Part shown: piece after piece, positions 1-19,960 of the stretch
Layout: the number at the start of each line of letters is the position of its first letter
Position numbering within the stretch: position 1 is the first letter of the stretch
Assembly: GCF_041260155.1 (NCBI RefSeq)
Contig: NC_091934.1
Coordinates: 41,308,694 to 41,372,693 of the forward strand
DNA: 64,000 nt
Source of the DNA: Ptychodera flava
Taxonomy: Eukaryota; Hemichordata; Enteropneusta; Ptychoderidae
Direction: 5' to 3'
The notes under the pieces: generated by a model
Database searches by the model: none
Told to the model about the DNA's origin: nothing
Seen by the model: the letters and a program-made list of their open reading frames with translations, nothing else
Program-made: the position numbers and the translations under genes

Positions 1-192
1 AATTGCTGTGTTCACTCTAAACTACATTGCCTTGTTAATCGTGCTGGATCACAGCTGAAACAAGCCTTCTCATGTAAGAATTGCGAAGGCATGTTTACAG
101 TTAAAAGTTATTTTCAGCATCCTTTTCCTCACTATGCATTAACAGCTGATCAGTCCAAGAATGCTGACCTCAAAAATACCCTGAGAAAGTGA
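1..192 (+). CDS. Open stretch at window edge with a C2H2-like finger (partial, uncertain)
   Basis: The first reading frame is open from base 1 to a TGA at 190-192 (63 codons), so it may be the end of a coding exon that starts outside the window. Around residues 25-46 it has a CxxC pair followed by H-x3-H with 11 residues between, one short of the classical C2H2 zinc-finger spacing. No start codon or splice acceptor can be assigned. It could be the tail of a host gene, part of a transposase, or chance. The product is not recognised. Confidence 0.2.
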   Translation, partial: NCCVHSKLHCLVNRAGSQLKQAFSCKNCEGMFTVKSYFQHPFPHYALTADQSKNADLKNTLRK

Positions 193-684
193 TGACATTC
201 CTATACAATTTAGAGTCGCAAGAAGAAAAATCAAGAAATAAATCCATTCAATTTGAATCTTATTGATCTTAGCATGCAGTCTACCGGCAATATGTACTCA
301 ATATTTTCCTCCCATTGGTATCATTGATGCCCTTGATTCATTTGAGAGACAGGTGTTCACAGTACAACAATGTTTTGATCAAGCGAGACATACACATGAC
401 CCTTACTTTCTTATATCAGAAAGTCGCCGTGAGGTAGTCGTTTCAGCCCCTCCCAAGTGAAAATTCGAGAGAACTTTTTCAGAGCTACAACTTATTATAA
501 TATTGAGAAAATGAGAGGGCTGTCTTTACCCCTATCCGCTAACGCTTGCGAAATATATCATTGTTAAACAGTGACAATTTAACCACTTCAAAACACTAAA
601 AGCTGTCGAACAAAAAGTTCCAGCAGAACCTTTGACAAGAACTTTTTCTGTCCCCGCGAGTTCTCATTCATGCTGTTTTCACTC
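193..684. other. No feature recognised
   Basis: A 65-codon ATG ORF at 263-460 has no family resemblance I recognise and no clear splice sites. Nothing else is seen. Confidence 0.4.
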
Positions 685-842
685 ACAGGCGTTATGTGAA
701 TTTGGTAGTTTTAAAGAGTGTAGTTTATGCTGTGAGTAATGCTACATTCCAACGATCTATAGTCTACGTATCAGAACGTCGGAACGTAGCATAAACTGAC
801 AGCATAAACTCTACACTCTTTCCAGTTCACATTAGGCCTGTG
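685..842. repeat. Imperfect hairpin, about 158 bp
   Basis: The arms at about 685-733 and 799-842 are inverted copies. The inner parts read AAAGAGTGTAGTTTATGCTGT and its complement, and the outer parts share CACAGGC and ATGTGAA blocks. This is the shape of a MITE-like or foldback insertion. No clear target duplication is visible, so the superfamily is open. Confidence 0.55.
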
Positions 843-962
843 TTTTCGCTGGAGTAAACAACATCCAAGATGGCGTCCAAGACGTTAGGGGTTAACAGAA
901 TCGTCCTTAAAATCACTATTTCTTTGCGTCTGCACCTTAACAGACAAGGCACAGCAAAACTA

Positions 963-1810
963 ATTTCTTACAGCTACATCACACCAACTTACAATGATTT
1001 AATAAGAACATCTGGGGAGTTAGCGGGCCGGTGAACGATGTACAGACCGGTTCCATGGTTACCCGTCCACTGAAGCCCTTCGACGTTCTCGACGTCAAAG
1101 TAGACGCTTAACGCTAAATGTAAAATATTCATGCGCGCACTGCTATTTTGACTTTAATTAAAATGTGTTTGATGCTGGTCCATTATGGTAAAGTTGTTTG
1201 AAAATGCCCTGCATGTAACTAAATGTCATATAGCATAAATTGTGAAGCGCATGTAATGAAAATATTATTGCCTAAATATATTATATATTATTGGCTGAAT
1301 ACATGGGTTTAGGTGCCCGAGAGCAGGTGACAATTTGCCCGACGCCAGGAGGGCAAATTGTCTCCTGCTGCAAGGGCACATAAACCCATGTATTCAGGCA
1401 ATAATATTTTTATTACATGCCTCTTCACAGTTAATGCTATATGACATTTAGTTACAAGCAGGGCATTGTGAAACAATTTTACCATTATCGACCAGCACCA
1501 AACAGATTTTAACGAAAGTCAAAATAGCAGTGCGCGCATGGATATTTTACATCTAGCGTTAAGCGCCTACTTTGACGTCGAAAACATCGAAAGGCTTCAC
1601 TGGCCCGGGTAACCATGGAAACCGGTCAGTACATCGTTCACCGGCCCGCTAACATCCCGGATGTTCCTATTCAAATCAATGCACTGATTTGCATTCACGT
1701 CGAGGCATGTAATAAAGGTCTATGTGTCCTCGCGGCAGGAGACAATTTGCCCTCCTGGCGTCGGGCAAATTGTCACCTGCTCTTGGGCACATAAACCCAT
1801 GTATTCAGGC
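963..1810. repeat. Nested palindromic repeat (MITE-like), expanded form in copy 1
   Basis: Arms at about 990-1335 and 1360-1690 are inverted copies sharing blocks such as TTAGCGGGCCGGTGAACGAT and CATGTATTCAG. The centre (about 1325-1375) is a second palindrome around GACAATTTGCCC and GGGCAAATTGTC. A partial third copy of the centre follows at 1735-1810. Copy 2 has only the left outer arm plus this last part (49514-49720), so about 650 bp of palindrome is present in one copy and absent in the other. Confidence 0.75.
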
Positions 1811-2190
1811 AATATTATATAATAGCTACCAAGTCGTAGCAATCATTTTAAATTACTATACATGCACATATTGTTTTCTCTTTCACTTTTTAGGTCAGTC
1901 GTTCTCACGTGAGGAGCACATACAATGGATGGTCAGTCAATGACCCCTCGTACCACCAGTGGTGAGAACCTGAAAGAATTTGTGAGCAGAGAACCAAAGG
2001 TATCCAAAATCTCCATAAAAGCATATTTTTGCCAAGTGTGGAATCTACAGACAAACCTATTTCTACATATGAGCTTTGTTAAAAATTAGCCAGACAGGGA
2101 AACATTTGTTGTCCTTGTCCTCCCGCCCCCCATGCTTGTCCTGTGACAGTTACCTTTTCAGGGAAGAATCCAAAAGAAAAGACGACCTAA

Positions 2191-3471
2191 GGTAGCCGTC
2201 ATTATATACGGCCTGGGGAGGGTCGGAGAAATTTCAGCGGAAACTTCGAAATTTCGAGTAACCCCTTGTCAACAATAATGAATTTGATTAACCCCTCTGT
2301 AACTAAGAAATTTTGACTGCCCCCCTCCCCAACTTAGAAAAGTTGAATACCAATATTTGTAAAATTTACAAAATACATGAACAGCAACAGGTAAAGACCT
2401 TTCAAATCCCGGTGTAACGTGCTAGATTATCGTTGGTTGTCTCATGACGATTGAAAAGGGTAAAAGCAACAAAAAGAAATTCAAAGTGGCAACAAAATGT
2501 AGATATAAACATAATATTGTTTAATTTGGATGGGTATCATGACAGGGTTTTCACTAGGATATCTGACTGGGGAGAATTCGAAAGTACATGGCGGAGAACA
2601 TGCGAGAGGCTTAGAGGAAAAGTGTCAGAGGAGGCTGTCCTCTATCTTGCTTTGAAAGTTTGAGAAATTGATATGTGCAATGTTGCAGCAGTATCGTGCA
2701 ATCTGAGAAGTGTTTTTAATTTGTTTTTTCACTAAGTAAAACTGTTAGAATACCCCAAGGGAGAGAGCACGAGAGGGGATACCCTCTCGTATTGAACATT
2801 TTTAGAAATTGATGCGTGTAACGGTGCAATCTGAGAGGTGTTTCAATTTACTTTGCACTCGGTAAAACTGTTTGAAAATGACATGGAAATCAGATAGCTT
2901 TATTGCATTTTTGCATGATCAGTGTTTGAGTCACAATATTCAAATACTGAAATATGACAATACATTTTGTAAAAAACAGTTCTCAGTTTGCCAGAGATGG
3001 AAGACCAAAGAATATACAGGTATTGGAAATATGTGACCTTTTTATGTCAAATTGTTACTGAACTGAAGTCAATTAAAATTTATATTCTGTGATAATAAAG
3101 GATGAATTCACAACAGTTAAGTTTTGTCCTAGATCCTGTGAAAAATTGAGAAACTGATTTATGCAACGATGCGGTCTGGTGCAATCTGAGAGGTGTTTTC
3201 AATTTGTCTTTTACTGGTAAAACTGTCAGAACACCCAAAGGGGAGATCACGAGAAGGGGTGTCCCCCCTCTTGCACAAAAAATTTGAAATTTGGGAAATT
3301 CATGTGTGAAATGGTGCAATCTGAGAGGTGTTTCAACTGATTTTGCACAAAAAAATCGTGTAACCCCCTTCTTTCTGTCCACATTTTGAGCAACCCCCCT
3401 AAAAGTTTTCAATTTTTTGAGTGAGCCCCTCACATTCCTCTGATTCCCAGGCTATAAATAATTACGGCTCC
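2191..3471. mobile_element. Non-autonomous TIR DNA transposon with internal tandem repeats (copy 1)
   Basis: The left end (GGTAGCCGTCATTATATACG) and right end (reverse complement GGAGCCGTAATTATTTATAG) are imperfect terminal inverted repeats. Just inside both ends is a run of short blocks ending in AACCCC or GCCCC. The interior has about four degenerate units built on GCAATCTGAGAGGTGTTTTC and TAAAACTGT. No transposase is seen. The flanks are TAA on the left and TTA on the right, which is suggestive of a 3-bp target site but not exact. It is related in design to the element at 18075-19957. Confidence 0.6.
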
Positions 3472-3620
3472 TTAATGACCACGTTTATCCCAAAATCGAC
3501 TTATAAAACTTATAAATGATTCAAAACTAAGATACAGTATTGCAAACCGTTTAACATCTTTGGTATGGAGATGAAGCTTTTATAAGTAGATTAATTCAAG
3601 TAACCTATGCCTGAATAACA

Positions 3621-3707
3621 ATGGCGCTTTCAGAAAGAGAAAACTTGCTTGACGATGAACTTGTGGCCAAAACAGTTTATAGGAAGATGACAAAAGGAAT
3701 TGCATAG
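3621..3707 (+). CDS. Candidate first coding exon of SAMHD1-like copy 1
   Basis: An ATG at 3621 opens 28 codons to a TAG at 3705. If spliced at ACA|GTTTAT (after 3674), the phase is 0 and it joins the exon at 3991 to give ...[13 protein letters not shown]. This resembles the lysine that precedes VFNDPIHG in human SAMHD1. The donor is weak, so an upstream exon outside this reading is equally possible. The segment is identical in copy 2 (51519-51605). No SAM domain is encoded here. Confidence 0.35.
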   Translation: MALSERENLLDDELVAKTVYRKMTKGIA

Positions 3708-3874
3708 TTCTAATAATGGTATTGATGAAGGTCACACAGAATACGTAACGTCAACCATTCATTGTTCTTCTCTTGTACAGTGTATAGTGATGCATGGGCC
3801 ATGGACATGTATGGATCCTACATTTCGTTCATACAAATAAAAGAACGACAATGTTATACAAAGGAGAACAAACA

Positions 3875-3917
3875 ATATTTGAAGGATAACGATTGCTGGA
3901 ATTGATTTGATATCATA
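3875..3917 (+). mobile_element. Relic of Penelope-like element 3' tail (copy 1)
   Basis: The sequence GATAACGATTGCTGGAATTG and its continuation match the 3' end of the Penelope-like fragments at 48215-48255 and 56375-56410, and the complement of 53514-53556. It lies in both duplication copies, so it predates them. Confidence 0.5.
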
Positions 3918-3990
3918 TAGATATAATCATTTTAGCGTCAAGCGTCTTTGACGTATATTCATTACAACTGTCATGTTCATTCCCTAACAG

Positions 3991-12965
<8,975 letters not shown>

Positions 12966-13634
12966 ATTTAGTGTCTAAAGTCATTATTTCGGTTTATCCC
13001 GTTATATGTTAGAGGGCAAGCAAGTAATATAGGAATAATTTTGCTTTAGAAAGAGAATAATTCCCTCCATCTTGGTAGCACTGGTACTTTAGCAATGCAA
13101 ACCAATTATTGTTTAATCGGACAAAATTTCTTTGCCTAGTCTACCATGCAAAACACATTTCTGTCAAATATAGAATTTTTTATGTGAATTTTGTGAACTT
13201 TTACCAAAAGTAGTTGACACACGTCTGAATAATAGGCACACACAGACCGTTTAATACTAACTAAAATGATTTCTTTGGCGGGGAGTTGGTCTGACTTTAT
13301 TCTTTCTTACTTAACCTAACCATAACGAAACCCTGGTTAATAGTGGTTCGTTGAATAACGCTGTGTGCGTCAAATGCTCAGTATTCGTACAAACAGACCG
13401 TTTAATATTCAAAAGTCAATTAAAAACATTTATCTCGGAAAATGAAGAAAAATAACTTTTCATGTTGCTTTTATTCACATTTGCATTACTTTTAGGCCTT
13501 ACAGTTTTTATAGACTTAAACCTTTATATTTTGCTTTCATTGTTTAAAGGACCCCATGGAAGATTAAAATCTTATTGGGTCATCTTCCCGTTTTGTGCCT
13601 GTAAATGAGAAATTCTTCATTGCGAATACATACA

Positions 13635-13705
<71 letters not shown>

Positions 13706-15896
13706 ATTCGTGTCTGAAATGTCAACAGGGTCCTACTGTTTAACATGAAGTTGGAAGAAGTAAGAGTTACACGATTGGTCCATGTGCATTTACATTTGAT
13801 TCGGCGATAAGTCAGTTTGCAAAATGTACTACAAGGCACTAAAGTAAACTAAATTTTCTGCAAGTATTCTACCAAACAAGAAAACCTTATTTCAACAAGA
13901 ACGATACCAAATATCAATATGACAAGACTGATTAATTCAAATCATTGGTTTAGCCGAAGAAATAGCTAGATTGTTTAAAGAGCAAAGAACACCGATGTTT
14001 AGTAAAACGTTTCGTAGTCATCATGAGGTAGACGTCACGCAAATCTTCTAATATCATAAAGAACCTCTGAGAAGTATTGGCCAAGCTGATAATATTCTAA
14101 TGAGCCGCACATATTATTAATGATGACGTATTCTGCTGTCATGTGACTTATAGTGAATTTCTGCTGCAAGTACAGTGGTCTTCCGAGTTGTGCTGTTTGT
14201 TGAGTTGCTGTAATAGTAACTCAACTTTACCCGGCGTCTTGAGTTAAGTGTCTTTCATCTTGTATTCCACATTGCCAGTGTTTTACTGCAACACAGTCTT
14301 GTATGTTTCATTGCACGGGTTACTCAGTAGTAGTTTGTAACTTTCCTTGTTTTTAATTCAGGCTTGATCATTATATGTATGCAAAAAGCGTTTAAAATCA
14401 TGTCTCTATGCGTACTTTATTCTTATGCAAAACGTTGCTGGTGGATAGGCAAAATGAGCATAATTAAAGCTTCACCAGTATGCATTATGCAAATGTTTTA
14501 CACCTATTAACACCTTGATGAGAGCTTCCTAAAATTCGATGTCTTGCCTTCTTAGAAAATCCCTTCCAAACAAAGACTTGGATTCGTGATCTCAATTTTA
14601 TAGCTCTTCAGCGTGGACCGAATCTACCGGCTGTTTTTCGTAAGCCATGTAAATGATCATGCATGATGATTTATGATAAGTTAGGTTATTTAATATCCTG
14701 GATCGTAAATCGGTAAAAATAGTGTCCTAAAACAGTGAGCATAGATTTTGTCAATTTAAATTTTGTATCTTGCTTTACGAATAGGAGGGCAAAATTTTAG
14801 TATGTGTATTTTGCATTATGTAATACTGTTTTGTTTATGTGTGTCTTTATGTATAGCCACAGCACTTGATCACTGATAATTTAGTTCTGTGTCTTTACTA
14901 TGTGTGTATCTTAGATACTCAGTTTGGCTAAGAACCTTTGGCGAAATAAATGATATCTTAAACATGACATCTTTTATACCTAGTAATGCAGTTTCCCTTG
15001 AAAACGTATATCTATGAGGTCCCCCACAATCAATTAGCCATCATATCATGCACATCGCCCAATAAAAGGGTGTTGCAGACATACTTTCATAATCAAACAT
15101 CCTGATTCGCTGACATTACCAGTTTAAAGTATTGATACTCAATCGCCCCTGAAAGGCCAGTACGTCACCTTAGATCTTTAATGGAACCACTTGTCTAAAC
15201 AATGGAACTGTAGTATGACGTAAAGGACAGATATGCAGCAGAATAGTCTGCTTTTTTATCTGGATTCAAATTGCACGCGCCCTACCATGTACAAGGGCCT
15301 ACCTGTTTCGTATCAACGTCTTTTTACTGCAATGTGACTTCTAACTATGTTTGAACTCAAATAAAGATTTCATATCTCTGACCATTGCCATTGCAGTTGT
15401 TTGTTATCCCAAGAATGGTTTGGTTCGGTTGACATCGTTACATATGTCAGATAGGTATTTCATGTGAAATTATTGTCCACACGGGAAAGCATAACAATAT
15501 GTTTTAGTGATTATCATTTCATTTTAGTGATTATCATTTCATCTGATAATTATTCAGTAGAATTCATTTACAATGTCAGTAATAATTCAACTCCATAACT
15601 GATTATTGAAATAGTTCTCAAAAGTTTGAACCAGCAAAAAAATTATAGTTCTAAAAACTTGTAATCTTAGCAAACAAAATCATGACAAACAGACAAAAAC
15701 CAAGTTAGGTCTTGCAACGTCAAACTGCGCATTTAAAAATGTTAATTGAGGGATTCTACATGGATACGACTATTGTTGGCTGATGCAACGCCAGTTCCTT
15801 GTTTCTCTGCCTCCTTTTTATAAGTTCTTTAAATTTGAGAATTATACGTTATTACTGAATCTTTCTTGACATGAGGTTGATGAGTTGATGTGCAAG
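12966..15896. other. Downstream flank without recognised genes
   Basis: Up to about 14391 this matches copy 2. It holds an (AAAT)n run at 13622-13707 and otherwise plain AT-rich sequence. A 21-bp tandem duplication is seen near 15502-15541. AATAAA-like hexamers occur but cannot be tied to a transcript end. Confidence 0.5.
13622..13707. repeat. (AAAT)n microsatellite (copy 1)
   Basis: About twenty AAAT units. The counterpart at 63258-63329 in copy 2 is shorter. Confidence 0.9.
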
Positions 15897-16995
15897 CACA
15901 TATTTATTTATTTATTTATTTATTTACACTTTTATTGAACGGCCGAGTTACTTGTACAGTAATTTTCATCGGGGCTCAAGCAAAATTACAATAATTACAT
16001 CTACAAAGGAACATTCATTTTCACATAATCTTTCAAGTCAGATTTAAAGGTGTACAGAACAGTAGTTTGTTTGATTTCAATTGGTAAAGCATTCCACAGT
16101 TTTGCAGCACGGTATTGAAAGCTACGTTGACCATATTTTGAGAAGCATCTAGGTACATAAGAATCCTGGCGAGAAGTAGACCGTGTATGATGACTATGTA
16201 CATCACTCTGAGCGGTAAACAAATCAGATAAATACTGTGGACCATACCCTTTCAAACATTTAAATGTTTCAATTGCGGTGAAGTAAAATATTCTTTGTCT
16301 GACATGACATTAAGTAATGAAAATAAATCCACTGAAGGAAATCAAACGCAAGTTCAAAAAACGTAGGTAGAGCTCTTTTCTGAAGTATAAACACTTTATC
16401 AATATTCTTAACTGTTGTGTTCCCCCAAACTACACAGCAATAATCAAGAATACTCTGAAATAGACCATAGTACAGTACTATACGCTGATCAAAAGGAATA
16501 TAAGTACGAAGTTTACGTAAAAATCCAATGCGCATACTCAATTTCTTGCATAAATTATCAATATGAACATCCCAGGATAAGGTTTCATCTAAAGATATAC
16601 CTAAAATCTCCCCTGAAATAACTTTGGGGATCTTGGTATCAGCTATCTCTATAGACAATGAAACATCGGAATTATTCAAATGACCCAACATAAAAGGTGA
16701 AGTTATCAAAATGCACTTTGTTTTCCTTGCGTTTATACGCATATGATTATTGGTTATCCAATTAGAAATCGGTAAAATATCACAATTTACAGCATCATTG
16801 ACTTCACTAATACACTTTCCCTTCGTAAGTAGTGTCTGATCATCAGCATACATGTGGAGGGTGGAGGAATCAACAGACAATGACATATCATTAATAAATA
16901 TCATGAAAAGTAAAGGTCCTAAAAATAGACCCTTGCGGTACACCTGTGGTAACACGACCCATATGCACACCTGTTATGAAGATGAGAAGTGAATT
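15897..16995 (-). mobile_element. LINE 3' fragment, CR1/L2/Jockey-like reverse transcriptase
   Basis: On the - strand, 16970-16269 encodes reverse-transcriptase signatures: LGPLLFMIFINDM, the catalytic box YADD, SNWI..N.MRIN..KTK and LGI.LDE.LSW. The C-terminal segment continues in another frame at 16255-16001, ending with the typical RAAKLWNALPIEIK stretch. The 3' end at about 15897-15925 is a (TAAA)n tail. The element is 5'-truncated near 16995 and its ORF is broken by at least two frame changes, so it is inactive. The endonuclease domain is missing. Confidence 0.85.
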
Positions 16996-18071
16996 TAAGG
17001 GGTACTGCATTTCGACCCATTAACGTTGACAAGTAATTGCCTAAGAGAGATTAGTCTAAAACGTTTACCATGTTGTTATTGTCAAAAATATAATTCACAC
17101 GAATCTGGCCGTAACTCTTATCTCAGTAAATGTAATCAGACAAAGATTCTTGGATAATGAAAACATTGCTGATGTGTTGGGACCATCGCCAACTCCCTTA
17201 AGCTTTTAGGCTGGACCTTAGAGTAGTCCTGTAGTGCGTCTGTTTGCACCCCGTGTGTCATTTTATGATTCAACGTAGGACCTTTACTGGACACACATTA
17301 TCAGCCAATTCCATCGTTTCTAATGTAGAAATGCAGGAATATGTTGTGAACTTATAATTCTTAAATTGAATGGTAAATGCCCTACATTTAGCTAATTGTT
17401 TTCGCTGTTTCCAGAATTTGCACGAACAACCTTAATTTTGTTCTTGATTTTGAAAGCGAATGTTACCCTGAAGAAAGTATGGACATTAATTTAAATTGAT
17501 CTTTAGCTACAATTCTGTCATCCATTACCTACGTGAAATACATTGTGTTTGCTTTGCAAACACAATCTAAGCGAAAACTGTCTGATTGGTTCGGATGTAA
17601 GTATTATGTGTGCCCATATTATAGAACGGAAGACATTATCTGTAGGGCAACACTCTCTTGTTGACTGATTAAAACCGTGTTGACAGTGTACTCAAACAAA
17701 AAGCGCCCTCATGTACATTTTCAGACTCCAGTCCTTAGCAGCTCACGTGAGTTGACCTTCTATAGTACAATTAACGAAATTGAACAGGAACTTCGGGGCC
17801 GTGTTTCCATTTCCTTTAAGAATATTTTGTGTACTTCGTTTAATCCTTGATACAGAAAACTGGCAGCTGGGAATATTCATATTAAAATGTAACTACAACA
17901 ACATATTTGTCAGTGCTACGTAGTTACGGAGTTCACCCCGGTTTTTAAAACCCAGAAAGGTGTGAAATTTCGAGGGGGTCTAGAAAAATTATCAAGAAAC
18001 GGTACTTCTATACCACTCATCTTGTTTGGCAAGATCACTTTAGCCTGACTAACGATCCGTGGAAGATGTTT
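16996..18071. other. No feature recognised
   Basis: AT-rich sequence without convincing exons or repeat structure. Confidence 0.4.
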
Positions 18072-18074
18072 TTA

Positions 18075-19957
18075 GGGAGCCTTCAGTAATTACAGGGGGG
18101 GGGGGGGCGGGGGAATTTCGCGCGAACACCTGTACCGTAAAATGTGACCCTCCCCCAATTCTCCTGTCTAAAATGTGACCCTCCCCCTTGTCCGACATTC
18201 TAAAACTTGACCCTCCCCCCCCACCACCGCGGTATTCTCCCCTGGAATAATTAAAAAAGTATCAGCTAATTTACATAACAATTGGTTCAATTGTTATGTT
18301 AGGGACAAATTACAGAGGGGAGGGCTGGTGTTTTTGGAGGGACAGTCGCAATTTATCACGCAAGAATTTTTGAAGAGATATGGTATTTCATACAGTTTAG
18401 GGAGGGTCACCATATTTTGTGCAACTATAAGAAGGCAAGATGTAGCTAATTTAGTGCTTCATCCAAATATATCAAATCATAATACATGGAGTCTATCAGG
18501 CAAATTAAGGACAATTTACCCCCACAAAACATGCTATATCTGTATTTTATATGTATTTAAATGTACTTTGCTTGAATAGGGAAGTAAAATGTGCATTTGT
18601 GTACAAGAAATTGATTTCTGAATTTCATCTAAAAATTTGGTTCACTATCCATGGTGTTTATCATGAAATTATGAATAGTTTTTTACAATACAAAAATAGG
18701 TAAATCTTTGCATTTGTGTACTCTTGATTATTGATATTAATTTGCTTGATTAGACTAGAGTGGTTACAAGTCTATGGTTGTGTAAGAAATTTGATTTTGG
18801 AATTTCACCAAATGTCATTCAATACACTATGCAATGGGGTATATGATGAAACTATGAGTAATTTTTTTCAGTACAAAATTAGATAAATCTGTGCATTTAT
18901 GTATGCTTGATTATTCACATTATTGTTCTTGATAAGACTAGAATGGTTACAAGGCCATGGTTGTGCAAGAAATTTGATTTGGAATTTCACCAAAATGTCA
19001 ATTCACTATGCATAGAGGTCTATGATGAAACTATGAATAATTTTTTTTCAGTACAAAATTAGATAAATCTGTGCATTTCTGTATGCTTGATTATTAAGAT
19101 TATTGTTCTTGATAAGACTAGAATGGTTACAAGTCCATGGTTGTGCAAGAAATTTGATTTTGGAATTTCACCAAAATGTCGATGCACTATGCATAGGGGT
19201 CTATGATGAAACTATGAATAATTCTTTTTCAGTACAAAATTAGATAAATCTGTGCATTTCTGTATGCTTGATTATTCGCATTATTGTTCTTGATAAGACT
19301 AGAATGGTTACAAGGCCATGGTTGTGCAAGAAATTTGATTTTGGAATTTCACCAAAATGTCGATTCACTATGCATAGGGGTCTATGATGAAACTATGAAT
19401 AATTTTTTTTCAGTACAAAATTAGATAAATCTGTGCATTTCTGTATGCTTGATTATTCACATTATTGTTCTTGATAAGACTAGAATGGTTACAAGTCCAT
19501 GGTTGTGCAAGAAATTCGATTTTGGAATTTCACCAAAATGTCGATTCACTATGCATAGGGGTCTATGATGAAACTATGAATAATTCTTTTTCAGTACAAA
19601 ATTAGATAAATCTGTGCATTTCTGTATGCTTGATTATTAAGATTATTGTTCTTGATTAGACTAGAGTGGTTACAAGTCTATGGTTGTGGAAGAAATTTGA
19701 TTTTGGAATTTCACCAAAATGTCAATTCACTATGCATGGCGGTCTATAAGTGTGTGCGTATATTGTTGGTGATTTCCTATTTAGGAAATATCACACGGAC
19801 AATCAAAGTTTTTGGCCATAATATCAGCTTCTGTCAAAAGTGACCCTCCCCCTAAGATAGGTTTATAAAAAGTGACCCTCCCCCTTGAACTGTTTTCTAA
19901 AAAGTGACCCTCCCCCCAATTCCCCCCGCCCCCCCCCTGTAATTTCTGAAGGCTCCC
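18075..19957. mobile_element. Non-autonomous TIR transposon with TTA target duplication and internal satellite
   Basis: The ends are inverted copies: GGGAGCCTTCAGTAATTACA followed by a poly-G run on the left, and the complement of GGGAGCCTTCAGAAATTACA with a poly-C run on the right. TTA flanks both sides (18072-18074 and 19958-19960), a target size seen in PIF/Harbinger elements. Subterminal blocks GTGACCCTCCCC recur three times at each end. The interior holds no transposase but about seven tandem units of about 180 bp. The superfamily is inferred from target size only. Confidence 0.75.
18565..19745. repeat. Tandem repeat, about seven units of about 180 bp
   Basis: Units start near 18569, 18722, 18904, 19084, 19264, 19445 and 19626 and share TTAGATAAATCTGTGCATTT, GATAAGACTAGAATGGTTAC and GGAATTTCACCAAAATGTC. 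The inner units are nearly identical and the outer ones degenerate, the pattern expected from unequal exchange. Confidence 0.85.
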
Positions 19958-19960
19958 TTA

